This document shows positions 9,622-21,171 of a stretch of DNA of 64,000 bases, one piece after another; the stretch's first letter is position 1, and each line of letters begins with the position of its first letter. Under the pieces are notes generated by a model that was given only the letters and a program-made list of their open reading frames with translations, ran no database searches and was not told where the DNA came from. Source of the DNA: Gloeophyllum trabeum ATCC 11539 (taxonomy: Eukaryota > Basidiomycota > Agaricomycetes > Gloeophyllales > Gloeophyllaceae); NCBI RefSeq assembly GCF_000344685.1, contig NW_006920413.1, positions 1,739,717 through 1,803,716 of the forward strand, written 5' to 3'. The translations under genes were made by a program, and so were the position numbers.

Positions 9622-11708
9622 ATGGAAGTATACAAGCTCCTTGTTACGGCTGCCCAGAGACTGTCCGCCGAGGAGACTGCGCGCAGGTGGTCCGCGCTTT
9701 CCTCTCCTCGGAATGCGCTCTACAACCCGCCTCCGCCCCCGCCCGCTCCCAACACCACTTACGCGACTCTGCAGCCCGAGGGCGAGAAAATGAAGTCTCT
9801 TGCGCAGGTCGCCGAGCAGCTACTAAACGAACAGGCGACAATGTTACAATATCCCGTCTCTGCTCTCCCGCGCGGGCAACCTGCGCAGGCAACCATTTCC
9901 CCGTCTGTTCCGTCTGCCTCGACTGCCCTGCCCGTTGCTTCCATCTCCACCCCTGACCCCCAGCCCCCAACACACGCACCAGCTCCCGTCCCCGCTATCA
10001 GGCGCGACCTCACATGGGCGCAGACGCCCTCGCACGACGCGAACGGCTTCCCGCTCCAGCCCGTGGCGTCGACCTACCCTCTGCGCCCCGACCGCGCGCC
10101 GGGCATCAATTTCGACGGAAAAAGAACTCGCTACCATCCAGAAGTGCTCGCATGGCTTCGAACAACTGACAAGGTCGCGGCGGACGCGAAGGAGGAGGCG
10201 GACGAGGGAATGCTCTTCCCAGAAGACTTACTTGAGCGCGCGCCCCCGCCCCCGGAGGACCCGGGGCTGTTCGCACTGTGCGCGCTGTGTTCGGTGCAAG
10301 ACCGCCGGCGGCTCGCGTACTGGGTCCTCTGGAACGTCGACAGGAAGGAAGACACCCTGGACCGGCTCAACGCCGAGATCAGTGAGTACCCGCCTCCCCT
10401 TCCCTCCTTCCCTTGCGCACTTACTTACTTCATCATTTTGTTGCCACAGATAAGCGGTCGCGGGATGTATGCCTCGCGGAGTTCTGGGGCCTGCCGGACG
10501 TGCTCGTCAACCTCGCGATGGCCGGCGAGCGGGCGCAGCAGCGCAAGGAGCTGGAGGCACGGGAGGCGACGTGCACGGACGGGGTGCCGCCGACCTGGTG
10601 GAAGGGCACGCCGAGGACGCGCGCGGGTGAGAAGCGCAAGGCCGGTGCGCTGCAGGGGGAGCCGCAGAAGAAGAGGAGACGCCCGGCGAAGCTGACGATG
10701 AAGAAGGGCGCAAGGAAGGGACGGAGTACGCGAAAGCCCGAGCAGGAGGAGCAGGAGGAGGAGCAGCAGGAGGAGGAGCAGCAGCAGCAGGAGGAGCAGG
10801 AGGAGCAGGAGCAGGACATAGACGTAGAGACGGAGTCGGCGGTGCTGATGCCGCCGCCACCGCCCCCGGCTCCTGGCAGGGTCGTGCTGCGCTTGCCTGT
10901 GCACTCCTCCGCCCCGCGGCCTGCACCCACCGCTGCACCTGCTGCCGTCCTCGCAGCTACCCCCGCCGCCGTCCCTGTTCCCGCCGCTGAGAAGCCCAAG
11001 CCCACTCCCGCCGCCAAACCCAAGCCTTCCCCGAAGAAACCCAAGACTACAAAATCTCAGGCACCCAAACCCACCGAAGCCCCCAAGCGCCAGAGCAAGC
11101 GCATCCAAGCAGCCAACGACGTCAAGCCCGAGGCGGCGCGCTTCGCGAGCGAGAATACTTTATTCACATCGAAGTCGAGCACGCTCGTGAATAGCATGCC
11201 GCCTGATTTGAAGAGAGTGGTGGAGGGGGTTAAGACGCCTGAGCCGGAGAAGCTGGAGGCTATCGAAGAGCAGGGAGAGGAGGAGGTCGTCGCGCCTGAG
11301 CCTGAGCCTGAGACCAAAACCAAGAACGCGCGCAAGCCCAAGGGGAAGAAGACCGCGAAGGGGAAGGGAAAGGCCAAGGCGCCCCCCGTCGACACGGACG
11401 CGACGGAGGACGAACCCGACCTGCCCCAGCTCCCGCGCGGGCTGGAGAAGGCGGAGACGGTGAAATCCTGGACGGATGAGGTCGCTGCTTCCGAGGCTGG
11501 CGCGGTGGAGGAAGCTCAAGTTGAGGAGGAGATCAACGTTGTGGAGGAGGTGCCTGTGCCTGACACCACTGCTAGGGCCGGATCACGCGCGGCGCGTGCG
11601 CGGCGGCCGACGCAGAAGGCGCGCGAGGCGGCGGCGAAGGCTTCGCAGAGCAAGGCAAAGAGCTCAAGGCCGAAGACGAAGACGGCCTCCGCTGGTGTTG
11701 AGGTGTAA
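9622..11708 (+). CDS. Lysine- and proline-rich probable nuclear protein, paralogue 2
   Basis: Two exons, 9622-10381 and 10450-11708, give 672 aa, the same predicted length as paralogue 1 despite many indels. It begins MEVYKLLVTAAQRL and keeps the exon 1 terminal segment (HPEVLAWLRTTDKV to YWVLWNVDRKEDTLDRL). The first 55 residues of exon 2 barely align with paralogue 1, apart from a final WW followed by TP(K/R)TR. After the basic cluster KKRRRPAKLTMKKG the two proteins converge again, and the last 100 residues are nearly identical. A Glu/Gln run from GAG/CAG repeats at 10741-10816 is longer here. The function is unknown; a nuclear role is inferred from the basic cluster and composition. Confidence 0.65.
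10741..10816 (+). repeat. In-frame GAG/CAG trinucleotide tract
   Basis: An imperfect GAG-CAG array encodes alternating Glu and Gln runs within paralogue 2. The matching part of paralogue 1 (about 6505-6530) is much shorter, so the array is length-variable between the copies. Confidence 0.8.
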
Positions 11709-12137
11709 TAAGTGAACGGGTGCGGGGCTTAATTGCATGCTTATCCTTCTATCTATCTCTATCTCTATTCCTATCTATCTCTGGGTCTCGGATTTTTGTC
11801 ACTGGCATCACTATCACAGGAATGTACTCTACTCACCGCGTGGTTGTTGTTGTGGTTGTTGTAGGAGGGTTGGTATCTGTATTCTGTCTCGTTTCTTTCT
11901 CTGTCTCTTTCTCTTGCATCTTGTCCGGAGTAATAGTGTAGAGTAGTTTAGCATTGGGCATAGTCCTAGATCAGTTGTTTGGGTCTGAAGTTATAGAACG
12001 TTGATGAATTATATAGTAGCATCTGTGTCTCGCAAAAGACTTGGGAGTCAATTGAGAATAGACGGGTCCGGGATGAATGTGACGCGAGGGCAGGAAATCG
12101 ATCACGTGCTGTGTGACTGTTCGCGTTCATCACGTAT

Positions 12138-15100
12138 ATAAGTACAGGCTGCCTAGCAACCGTCTCCTGGTCTGGACGGTCCTTGACTGCACTGGCATGC
12201 CGCAACCCCTGGCAGGGACGTAGGCTGTAGCTTCAGTGGGCTATTGCTGTGTCGATATTCCTCAGCGAGACATGGGGCCTGTATATTGTCCGTTCCTGCA
12301 GACGCTCTGGTAAGTATGTGCGCGGGACCGGTCCCTCTTACTCGTGCTCCAGCTCCTCTTGAGGTCGTCGGCAGGTCAGTGGCTTTTGGGAGGTCAGAGT
12401 GTGCGCTGTCTGGATGGACGGAAAACATGATCTGGCTTCTCCCTTGCCTTTGGCTTACCGTTGCTCTCACACCCGAGCTTATTCCTTCGCCACCCTGCTC
12501 GACATTCTTCGCTGTATCCTCGATCCGGCGTGCAACAGAGTGTTCCTTGATGCGATGCGCATCGCGGACTCGCTGATGCATTCGGTTTGGGCTCGACGGT
12601 GCATGCTTCGCTGGAGAGCATCCTTCGCTGCGTCGGACACCATCGAACAGGGGTCAAAAAGCAGTCTATGATTTTCCAGAAGAATAGTAGACTGATGATC
12701 ATACTTAGGCTGCGGTCCCTCATTCGATTTACGACACACTATATGCTACGTGCTCCATATACCTATCTGAATTGCCTGTGGTGCTGAGTCAGCACGGGAT
12801 ACTTTCTAGAATATTGACCAACGTCGTCTCTCGCGTATCCTCGGCGTTGAACTATGCTCTAGCGTACTGAAGAGTGCGATCCTATCATCCGTAATGGCCA
12901 TGCGGTGCCAACTGAAGCCTAGACGGTTCGATACTGTACTTGTTCTCGTCCTGAGGAACAATCTGGTTCGCTGCGCGATGGGCAGCCCTGACTCGCGTAC
13001 TGGTCATCGCTCGCATCCGGGAACCCCAACGAGGGTCCTTGGTTTTGTCGCCACGCCCTGCTATAGCCCAGGCTACCTTGCGATGGGGAGCACTGGCTCC
13101 AGTATCTCTGCTGAGTTTGGCAAGGGCCTGTTCCTCTCAAGTGTTACGGCTGCCTAGCACTACAGAATTATGACCACGAAGTCTGTACCCTTGCAAGCAC
13201 CGTCTTTCCTTGACCTCATGGGGTACTTGTCTTGAATCCGTGAACGACGTACCGCTACTGGTGCTTTGGAAGTTTTCCATGGGCGACCCCTTGCATTGTA
13301 TGCTCCGGCGTCATGATCTCCCTCTGGTGCTCTGGAGGTCCATATCGTGAGGGTTGCTCTTCCTGAAGGTTCAATGCTTAGGCTGAATATTGCCTACAAA
13401 GACGGAATTCACGCATCCCAAGTACACGGACCTAGCACAGCCACGGCGACATTGCTCCTGAGCTACTGGCCACGCTGCGAAAACGAGGCAAATTCTTGAG
13501 CTTATTTTTGCTATTTCGGTGATGGTTGGCGATCCACCCTTTGTTTGTCCTTGGCTGAAACTTCACGGGCTTTGATCGCTCCAACCAGCTCCGCCGTTGT
13601 TATGCGCCTCGACACCCTCTCATCCTTTCACCCGACGAAAGGTGTTCGTTCCCCACTCTTGTTCGTCTCACTTCTTTGTCCGTCGTGTATTGACGCCGTG
13701 CCTCTTCGAGGACTTCATTGATGAAAGATTGATGTCCCCCATATGTCTGAGCCACGATAGGTGTCAAATACGCTACCAATGGAATCTATGAATGGAATCG
13801 CTAACTTTTTCATAGAACATTTCATGGAAAGATCTGGGAGGTACGTCTGCCTATCGTGCTACGTACGTGTAGTGATTGATGCGAGCTATTCTGGCACGTT
13901 ATCATGCCTGCAGATCTTATTTTATCTGCGATGCGCGTTCGTCGTTTATGACGATTTCCAAGATATTCAGTCTTCTATCTGAAATATCTGCAGCTTCTGC
14001 GGGAAGCACCAGTGCATAACATCTGGCCTGCGCAGCAACTCTTTGCCCATGCCGTGTTGCAGGGATGTCCTCCGTACAGGGAGAGCTCGCCCAGCTGTCA
14101 TGCAAACGTGAGCATCTCAACATGATCGTGTCAAGAAGGACTCGAGACCCTGGAACCTCTTTCAGGTCTCCGCTTGGGACTCAGCGCACTATCGCAAGAC
14201 CATCAAGGAAGCTAGACTCCGCTTCTGGACTTCGCTATTCCCGGTGTTCATGCTGATCGCCTGAAGCAATTCTACATTTCTTATTGGTACGACCAGTTCC
14301 CCGCCGGCGCTCTCACTGACATCGGGGGTTCCAGGTCGTGCGGTTGCTTTCTGCTGGGGACGGTCACCCGCTCCTCTCCAGTACTGCCCCCTTTGGACGC
14401 ATGCTATACAGAGTCACCCCTCCGGCGTTTTTCTCTCGGGAACATCGGTGTGCAAATATAAATAAACTCTTCATTGCTTCCACCGGTCTTTGACCGGTTG
14501 ATTTGCCCACTGGCACCTACTTAATGGAAATGGGGCGTTCACCGACCCGTTCTTTGCAGCGATCCCAGCTGACCAACGCTGCTCAATCAGCTGTTGCGAG
14601 CGGGATGCTGCGACCTTGGCACGGGCTTACCTTGACTGCGCAGGTTGCGACTCCCGTAGTAACGCAATCACTGCACAGTTGTCGGACATCAGATATGCCG
14701 GCGGCGCGCTCTCCTCAGAGTTATTAGCTGGGATCGTGCGCGTGATGATGCATCACAACGTCAAGACGGCTCATTGTCGCGACTGCGTCGGGCTTCCCCG
14801 CTGAGGGGGTAAACTCGGCTCGGTCCCGATAGGCGGGTTCTCCCTAGTTCTCCCATGACGGAATATGCGGTTCTGCGACTCGCTGCTCGAGGCCGCGCTG
14901 CACACCGTATCCTCGATTGCGGGGCGAGCGTCTGCGCAGTGCGCACCGCTCTTGCGAGATGAAACGACAGACGGCCAACCTTTCGCGTCGCAAAGGCCAC
15001 AGCCAGATGCGCACGTGGGCGGGAACAAATGGCATGGCCTGTCCCTGATCGGAAATGATCGGGCCTTTGTGAAACCCACTCGCTTAGATCACAAAACGAA

Positions 15101-16566
15101 TTGTGGAGTGGATGGAAAAGGCAATGCGATAAGATCCAGGTTCACAAACCACACCTGCCGTTCCTCGCGGTATTCTTGGATAGAGGTGCGTATTTCTGTC
15201 TCTGGGACGAGGATTGCCTACATATGCAACTCGCGGTGTCTATCGAATTCGCGGCGGTACTAGCGGGGATGACAAGCGGGGTGGTCATGCAACTGGGCAC
15301 GAACCTCATGCAGCGGTCAGCTGTATGTAGGCCCGGTACGCAGCTGCGCGGATTAGATGGCGCATGCACCTGGGCACGCACATGCGCTGTACGTCTGCAC
15401 AGTGCGCTACCAGGAGCTTCGAGACTTTCCTACGGATTACTCGAGGCAGCTGCCGCCCTTGCCGGGGAATTCAAAGCGCAATCATCGAATGCGGGCCGAA
15501 AGCATCTCGTTCCGGCAAGTCCCACCCAAACCCAGAAGATGTGTATCAATGTGTATTTACCACCAATCCATATTGGAATGACTTGTACACGGGGATCGGC
15601 TCCAAACCCGAGTGGACGTTGTGCTGTACTGTGTTGTGTGTGGAGAAACGGCTCAATTGGATGTGCAGGGCCGTATTTACGAGGGCGAGGGAATCGAGGC
15701 CCGAAGGTATTCGAGTTCCATTGAGTTCTTGGATGATGTAACAGAACGAAGGCGGTATGCTTCGCTGGAGGAGAGGGTCGTCGAATGTGCGTCCCCATCA
15801 CCGGGGTGGACTATGGAGCGCGACGCTAGTACAGAACGGGGTCGACGTCATGCCAGTCTGACCTGGTATAGCGGGACGCGGTCAGGATTTAGACTAGGAA
15901 ATCGCCACAGGGCTCCGGAGGAATTCCAGCGGCGACGCCATAACCTATGCTGTACAGAGTCAGACCGAGTAATGAATCCGGCGCACGGAAAGGGCCGGCG
16001 CATTAGAGCTGAGATGGTTCGCACAGGTTATGCGTCTTCATTGGTAGAATCTGTGTCACATACAGCGAGCAGGCCGAGCAGGCTATGAACAGACGAAGGC
16101 CGCGGAATGGAGTCACAGAGGGTGTGGAATTAGGGCCCGGGTGGATGGAGCATACGGGCCTCCTTCCATTTCCAACCGTGAGCAGGCAGATCGATCCGGG
16201 CCTGTCGCCGAGCCTGGGCCGCTGTGGTCGGCGAAAAGCAGCGTATTGTGCAAGTCGTCGGCCACGACGGCGAGCGCGGTAGCGAGCAGCGAACAATGGG
16301 GTACGATTGTGTCGCACCAGACAATGGATAATAAGGCGGATGCCAGGAGAGATCAAAGCTGGCTAGCGACGACGTGACGGTGTGACTCATCCGTCACGGG
16401 CCACCGCTTAGGATAGCTTACCTAAGCGAGTGTGGGCACCGAGGGAGTGGTAATTAGTAGCGAGTGGCGGAGTGGGCGGTTCCCTCGACTCTTGTTTCCG
16501 CCGAATCCGTCCTTGCCCTCGCGCACCTCTTTCTCTCCCTACCATCATCGTCGTCTCCCGTCGCCG
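12138..16566. other. 4.4-kb stretch with no supported gene
   Basis: I examined all six frames. Open frames are short (up to about 207 codons), have no recognisable motif, and lack a coherent exon chain. Base composition is lower in GC and more even than in the neighbouring genes. No terminal repeats, reverse transcriptase or transposase motif could be found, though such an island beside a duplication often consists of decayed mobile DNA. The last 100 bases are the promoter of the gene at 16567. Confidence 0.4.
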
Positions 16567-18316
16567 ATGCCGCCATCCGAGTCCTCGTCCTCCTCGTCGC
16601 GCACGACGAACGCGCGCAAGTCCAAGAAACGGTGAGCACCACCCTGTCGCCTCGTGCACGTCGTCATAGGTTCTCACCGCCGTTGTCCACAGCAGGGTAA
16701 CAAGAGAAGATCTGCTCAGAGCACTCGAGGTCATTACCCGCATCCATGAACTCGCGAGTATAGCAGTGCTCACCGCTTCACAGATCCTCGGCCCATTGTC
16801 GGTCCCGCTCCCGCCGGAGCTACCCCCTTCACCACCAGCGTCGAGAAGCAGCAGCCCCGCGCGAGGCACCAAGCGAAAACAGCCTGCCCCTGCGGAGGCC
16901 TCTACATCCACCTCTTACCCAAAGCGTCCTCGTGTGTCGAGTGTGGCTACCGACAGCACTCGAGCCGTGCGCACCGATCCGACTGAAGACGGCGAAGTGG
17001 GCGAGGAACGCACTTACAAGGTCGCGCAGCCGGCGTTCACATCGACCTTCGTCCCAGTTAGGCGTCCGCGACGCGGTTGTCCGGCCAAGAACGATCCCAT
17101 ATGGGCAAAGCGAAGCGAACTTTATCATGGCTGGGGAGTCCTCCTCAAGAACTCCTGCGCAGCACGGCATAACTCCATGCGTCCGCCCTCTGACTCCCAC
17201 TTCAAACCCTTGGAACACCCTCCACCCCCTGATTCGTCCTACCACAAGCATGGGGCGTTGATAGCTTTTCTGGAGTCCATCCACGCTATTCTCTGTTTTG
17301 TATATGCAATGTGGTGCAGAGAGTACCCGCTACGACACACAGATACTGCCGCGTGGACCTCGATCGGCAGCGTTCTGGACTGGTGCGAGTCACACGTGGG
17401 TAAGGGGGGGTTCAACGCCGGGGAAAGGGAAGAAGCGTTGGTAGGACTTGTGTGCGTCTCGAAATTATTTATGTCTGCTGTCTGTTACTGAATTCATCGT
17501 ACCAGGCACATGGTACGGGCCTTCATCGAATCCCGCAATGCGCTACTCAGCTCGCGACACTATGTGCGATATGAAATGGGCAAGTTGGCGAAGCAAGGCG
17601 ACGATACGGCGAATGCTGAGCATCGAAGACTTTTGAATGAAACACGGGAGTCTGCGTTAAAGAACAATCCTGCTTTCCGTCATCTTCGTGACCCTCCGAC
17701 CCAGCTGCCATCCCCAGCACCCACTGCCAACGGGAGCGCCAGCTCTACTCCGACGGCCAATCGTGCTGAAGGCACCCCGTTGCAATCGTCTATCAGGACG
17801 CCCCCCTCGTCATCAGGGTCAGAGCAACCGAAGACGATGCTAGATCTCGATCAGTTCGTGCTCAAGTCTACTGCGTCGCCTCCCGCGATCCTTCAGACTA
17901 TAACACTTCCCTTGCGGGGAAACGTCGCCAAAGCCGTGTCGCAGCAGGCAGAGCAACTGCACCGGGCCATCAAGAATGTGGAATCGTACCAGTCGAAGCT
18001 TAGCCTGCCCATACTCGCGAAGCACTTCCCAATCACGTTCGCGCGTGTCATACAGACGACGCTGCAGCAGCACGAGGAGTACGAGCCCGACTTTGAGGAT
18101 GACGAGGGCGAGCTGTTCTGGCCGGGCCAGTGTATCAACGGAGAGGGCATCGGCTGGGTGTGTCTGCTTGGACGCTCGATGATCAAGGAGTTTGGGAAGG
18201 ACATTGGGTATCAAGGCTACCGAGGGTTTGTTCGTCTGCCCGACTGGAGGACCAACTCCAAGTTGCCCCCTGGTCACCCTGCTCTGCAACTCCCTGATAT
18301 ACCGGACTGCTGGTGA
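16567..18316 (+). CDS. Unrecognised probable nuclear protein
   Basis: Three exons, 16567-16631, 16696-17451 and 17506-18316, join in frame to give 543 aa. The N terminus is Ser-rich with basic residues (TTNARKSKKR). Residues 60-110 are Pro/Ser-rich with GTKRKQPAP and YPKRPRV basic stretches that could be nuclear signals. The folded core, residues 145-265, contains RSELYHGWGVLLKNS, LIAFLESIHAILCFVYAMW and a downstream FIESRNALLSSRHYVRYEMG helix. The last third has an unusual aromatic segment, EGELFWPGQCINGEGIGWV. I do not know the family. The second exon has a tandem NAG acceptor (CACAGCAG, 16688-16695), which would add or drop one Arg. Confidence 0.65.
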
Positions 18317-19738
18317 TAGCCTCTAGGATCCTGTCTCTTCATCCTCTTGGGCCCTTCCTTGACCCTTGCGGATCTGGTGTTATACCTGGTTCGTAGTTGC
18401 CAAATGCTGTTCTGGCGTGCCCACAAACGTCGACCTCGACATCGATACCCAAACTTGAAGGGCTCTCCAGTCTCGCTCTCGCCGACGTCCCCAACGTGTG
18501 GGACGTGCCCTCCTGCGCCGCCTGTCGCTCGCCAATGCTGCGCATCGTTTAGGGCATTCCGTGCTCCAACGCCCTGCGCAGGCTGTACTTCTAGACTTCC
18601 ACATCCATCTCAAAGCCTCGCACACCCATTCCACCCTCATCATCGCATCCACCCCTCGTGTTTCGTGGCACCTCTGTATCCATGCTGACCTGCTCATCCT
18701 GTATCCCTCATCCAACGACCCTCGCGGTCCTCATCTCCTTCTCGTACATTCTTGCATATAAGATTTCGATTCCGACCCGGAGGTGGAGGAGCTTTATCTG
18801 TTTCTGCTTGTGTGGGATTTCGTTTCACTCTGGATATACATATATTATCGCATCACCATCATCTTTCGCCTGGGCATTGTTTGCCGGTCATCTGTGCATA
18901 CTTAATTACACCCTCCACCCACCATCTGTCTGCGCTTCATCTACATTATTCTTTGGATCCGGACGGCGTTACTCTTGTGTGCTTGCTTCCATAGCCCTGT
19001 CTGTTCTGCCTGCCTGTGTCGACCGTATTTATTCGCGTGCCCATCTGTAGAATGCAATTCATCTCGTGTGCTTGCGAGCAATTGCAATTTATCATCTAAT
19101 CGTCATTGACCATACATGTCCCAGTGAAATGAATAGGTCAGTGATGCTCTCGAATGCGGCCATGGGATCAAGTTCCCATGTCACTCCATCACCGGGACTG
19201 CTCCATATGTCAACGCATGCAGCGGTACAACTGCGGCGTTTACGCTGCTGACCAGGGGTGCGCATGCGCATGGCTCAGGCTCAAGGTAAACTCGCACATC
19301 CCGGAGCTCTGAGTGCGCACGTAGTCAGCAGTGCGGGTTTACCGGGAGCCTAAGAGGCGTTGCGCCGACGTTTCCCGATAGGCTCTGTCAGTTGTGATCG
19401 CCCGGAGCTCTGTAGTGATTAGGTTCGCGGTTCGAGCCATCCATCGGTCATGGCGGCGTGAAAACAATAATACGAGGCGGAGCAGACGAATGGCGATGTT
19501 ACTTACTTACACACTGTGTCCATAGAGAGGTTACGTTAAGCTTTTCAGTCGAGAGAGCAGATATAAACCGCCATATGTGACATGGATAGCAATATAGCAT
19601 GGTGCATCATCATCATAGGTAGGGACGGGAGGCCAGAACGAGCAGACGAGAGAAGGGAGAGAGAGGACCCCATGTGCACCGACTCCCCTTCCAGACCCAG
19701 ATCCACCCGGGTAGAGAAAACCAGAATAAATAGGCTTT
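18317..19738. other. Intergenic region, no gene seen
   Basis: A pyrimidine-rich stretch from 18370 to 19060 follows the stop of the upstream gene; its open frames are compositional. A 75-base inverted repeat lies at 19277-19351. The rest shows nothing recognisable. Confidence 0.4.
19277..19351. repeat. 75-bp imperfect inverted repeat
   Basis: The left arm AGGCTCAAGGTAAACTCGC and the right arm, read on the minus strand, AGGCTCCCGGTAAACCCGC, pair over 21 bases with three mismatches around a 33-base loop. It could be a tiny MITE or a hairpin-forming site. The palindrome GCGCATGCGC lies just upstream at 19260-19269. No target-site duplication is evident. Confidence 0.55.
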
Positions 19739-20643
19739 TCACCGGTTGGACTTGGCGACACGCTCCAACTCGTCCTTTTTCTGTGAGCGGAGTAAGGGGG
19801 TGAGTAACAGGAAAGGGGGGAAGGGGGAGGGTAGGTACCTTGATGGCGTAAGAGTTGGACGAGCCCTTGGCAGCGTTGATGAGTTCGTCGGCGAGACACT
19901 CGGAGACGGACTTGACGTTGCGGAAAGCGGATTCACGGGTCTGAAAGAGATAATCACCGCATTATCGGTCTGATATAAGAATAAGAGGGAGGTGAACTTA
20001 CGCCCGTGGTAAGGAGAGCAACGGCCTGGTTCACTCTCCGTAAGGGGGAGACATCGACGGCCTGGCGACGGACGGTGCCCTGCGAGCCGATACGTGTTGA
20101 GTCTTCACGGGGGCCGGTGTTCACGATAGCGTCGACCAGGACCTGTCAGAATTCCCTCATCAGCAGACGTCCTTTGCATGCCTAGCAAAAGGGGAGCAGA
20201 CCTGGATGGGGTTCTGGTCGGTGAGGAGGTGGATGATCTCGAACGCGTGCGCGACGATGCGGACGGCCATGAGCTTCTTGCCGTTGTTGCGACCCTTCAT
20301 CATCAAGCTGGCCAGCGCCCATGGTATAAGACCAGGCGCGCATGTATTTAGTGAGCGTGACGCACCTGTCGACCAGCCGCTCGACGATGGGCATCTGCGC
20401 CTTCTTGAACTGCTTCTTCGCGTAACGGCCGGCGGTGTGCGGTAGGTAGACGGCATGGCGGACTTGGATGTAGTCCGTCAGCGAGATGTCCTTCACCTCG
20501 ACACTGTTTGCCCCATCAGCACCCTCCCTCGTTTCCTACTACCATACTGCTACTACGCACTCTTGTGTCTCCCACTTGCCGAACAGCTTCACGTCCGCAC
20601 CGAGCTTGGAGACCTCCCTGGGGAGTGTTTGCACCGCGGCCAT
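19739..20643 (-). CDS. RPS5: 40S ribosomal protein S5 (uS7)
   Basis: Six exons join in frame: 20643-20561, 20503-20366, 20307-20202, 20142-20002, 19940-19839 and 19780-19739, giving 203 aa, the normal length for eukaryotic S5. uS7 sits in the head of the small subunit at the mRNA exit and E site. Diagnostic stretches are [80 protein letters not shown], and the end [14 protein letters not shown]. The first exon encodes [20 protein letters not shown]. Multiple short introns are usual for basidiomycete ribosomal protein genes. Confidence is high. Confidence 0.97.
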
Positions 20644-21171
20644 TTTCGAGGATTTGGTTTTGGAGGGGGAGAGAGAGAGAAAAGTACAGAGTCGCCGCGG
20701 CGGAGTCTTGAGGGAGCTGTAGGCCTTGCGAGTGGGCGGCGCCGGTGTGCACTCGCCTCTTGCTATCGCTGTTTGCGCTTGTTGTGCCCCGCCATCGAAC
20801 AAGGTTTGGCCGGGGTATGCCGGGTTACTGTACAGTTCATGCCCTCATGTCCTCCGCCCCTTGACGGTGAGCTATAAGGTCTCTCGTGACGGAAATCTCA
20901 CAGGAAATGGCTGTCAGGCCACGGATATCGACATGTACTGTGCTTTCTGGCGTCGAAACCCCCCCTTGACCGGCCATTTCTATGCCAGGAAGCATTCTGC
21001 GTGTTGTGGAGGGATATCGGGATTGAGTCAATGGTCCACTTGTCGCAAGCTACCTGGATGATGAACACAATAAGATAAACAGTACTTCTGACAAATTCAG
21101 TCTCTTCAAAGTACATCTTGTATACAGAACGAACGAGTATCATACACACCAGTACATAGCCAATAAGGAAT
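20644..21171. other. Intergenic region between RPS5 and the F-box gene
   Basis: It holds the RPS5 promoter side and the 3' flank of the F-box gene. A GA-rich tract at 20668-20687 lies just upstream of the RPS5 start and is CT-rich on the coding strand, as in many fungal ribosomal protein promoters. No gene is seen. Confidence 0.4.

Larger units (their letters stand above)
8050..12137. repeat. Tandem segmental duplication, copy 2
   Basis: Direct-repeat partner of 3310-7926, with the same gene order. It differs by a decayed Ten1 gene with an inserted small transposon, a shorter intergenic spacer, and loss of the TCTCG array. Divergence is uneven: the promoter block, the 3' half of exon 2 and the 3' flank are close to identical, while the Ten1 part, exon 1 and the start of exon 2 are strongly diverged. 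Confidence 0.85.

Noticed and set aside
15612..16088. 158-codon plus-strand frame in the gene-free island
   Set aside because: No recognisable domain, no neighbouring exon, and composition unlike the real genes of the window.
19402..19450. tRNA-like boxes (GTAGTGATTAGG and GGTTCGAGCC)
   Set aside because: The A- and B-box-like pieces are only about 7 bases apart and no acceptor stem or anticodon arm can be folded.
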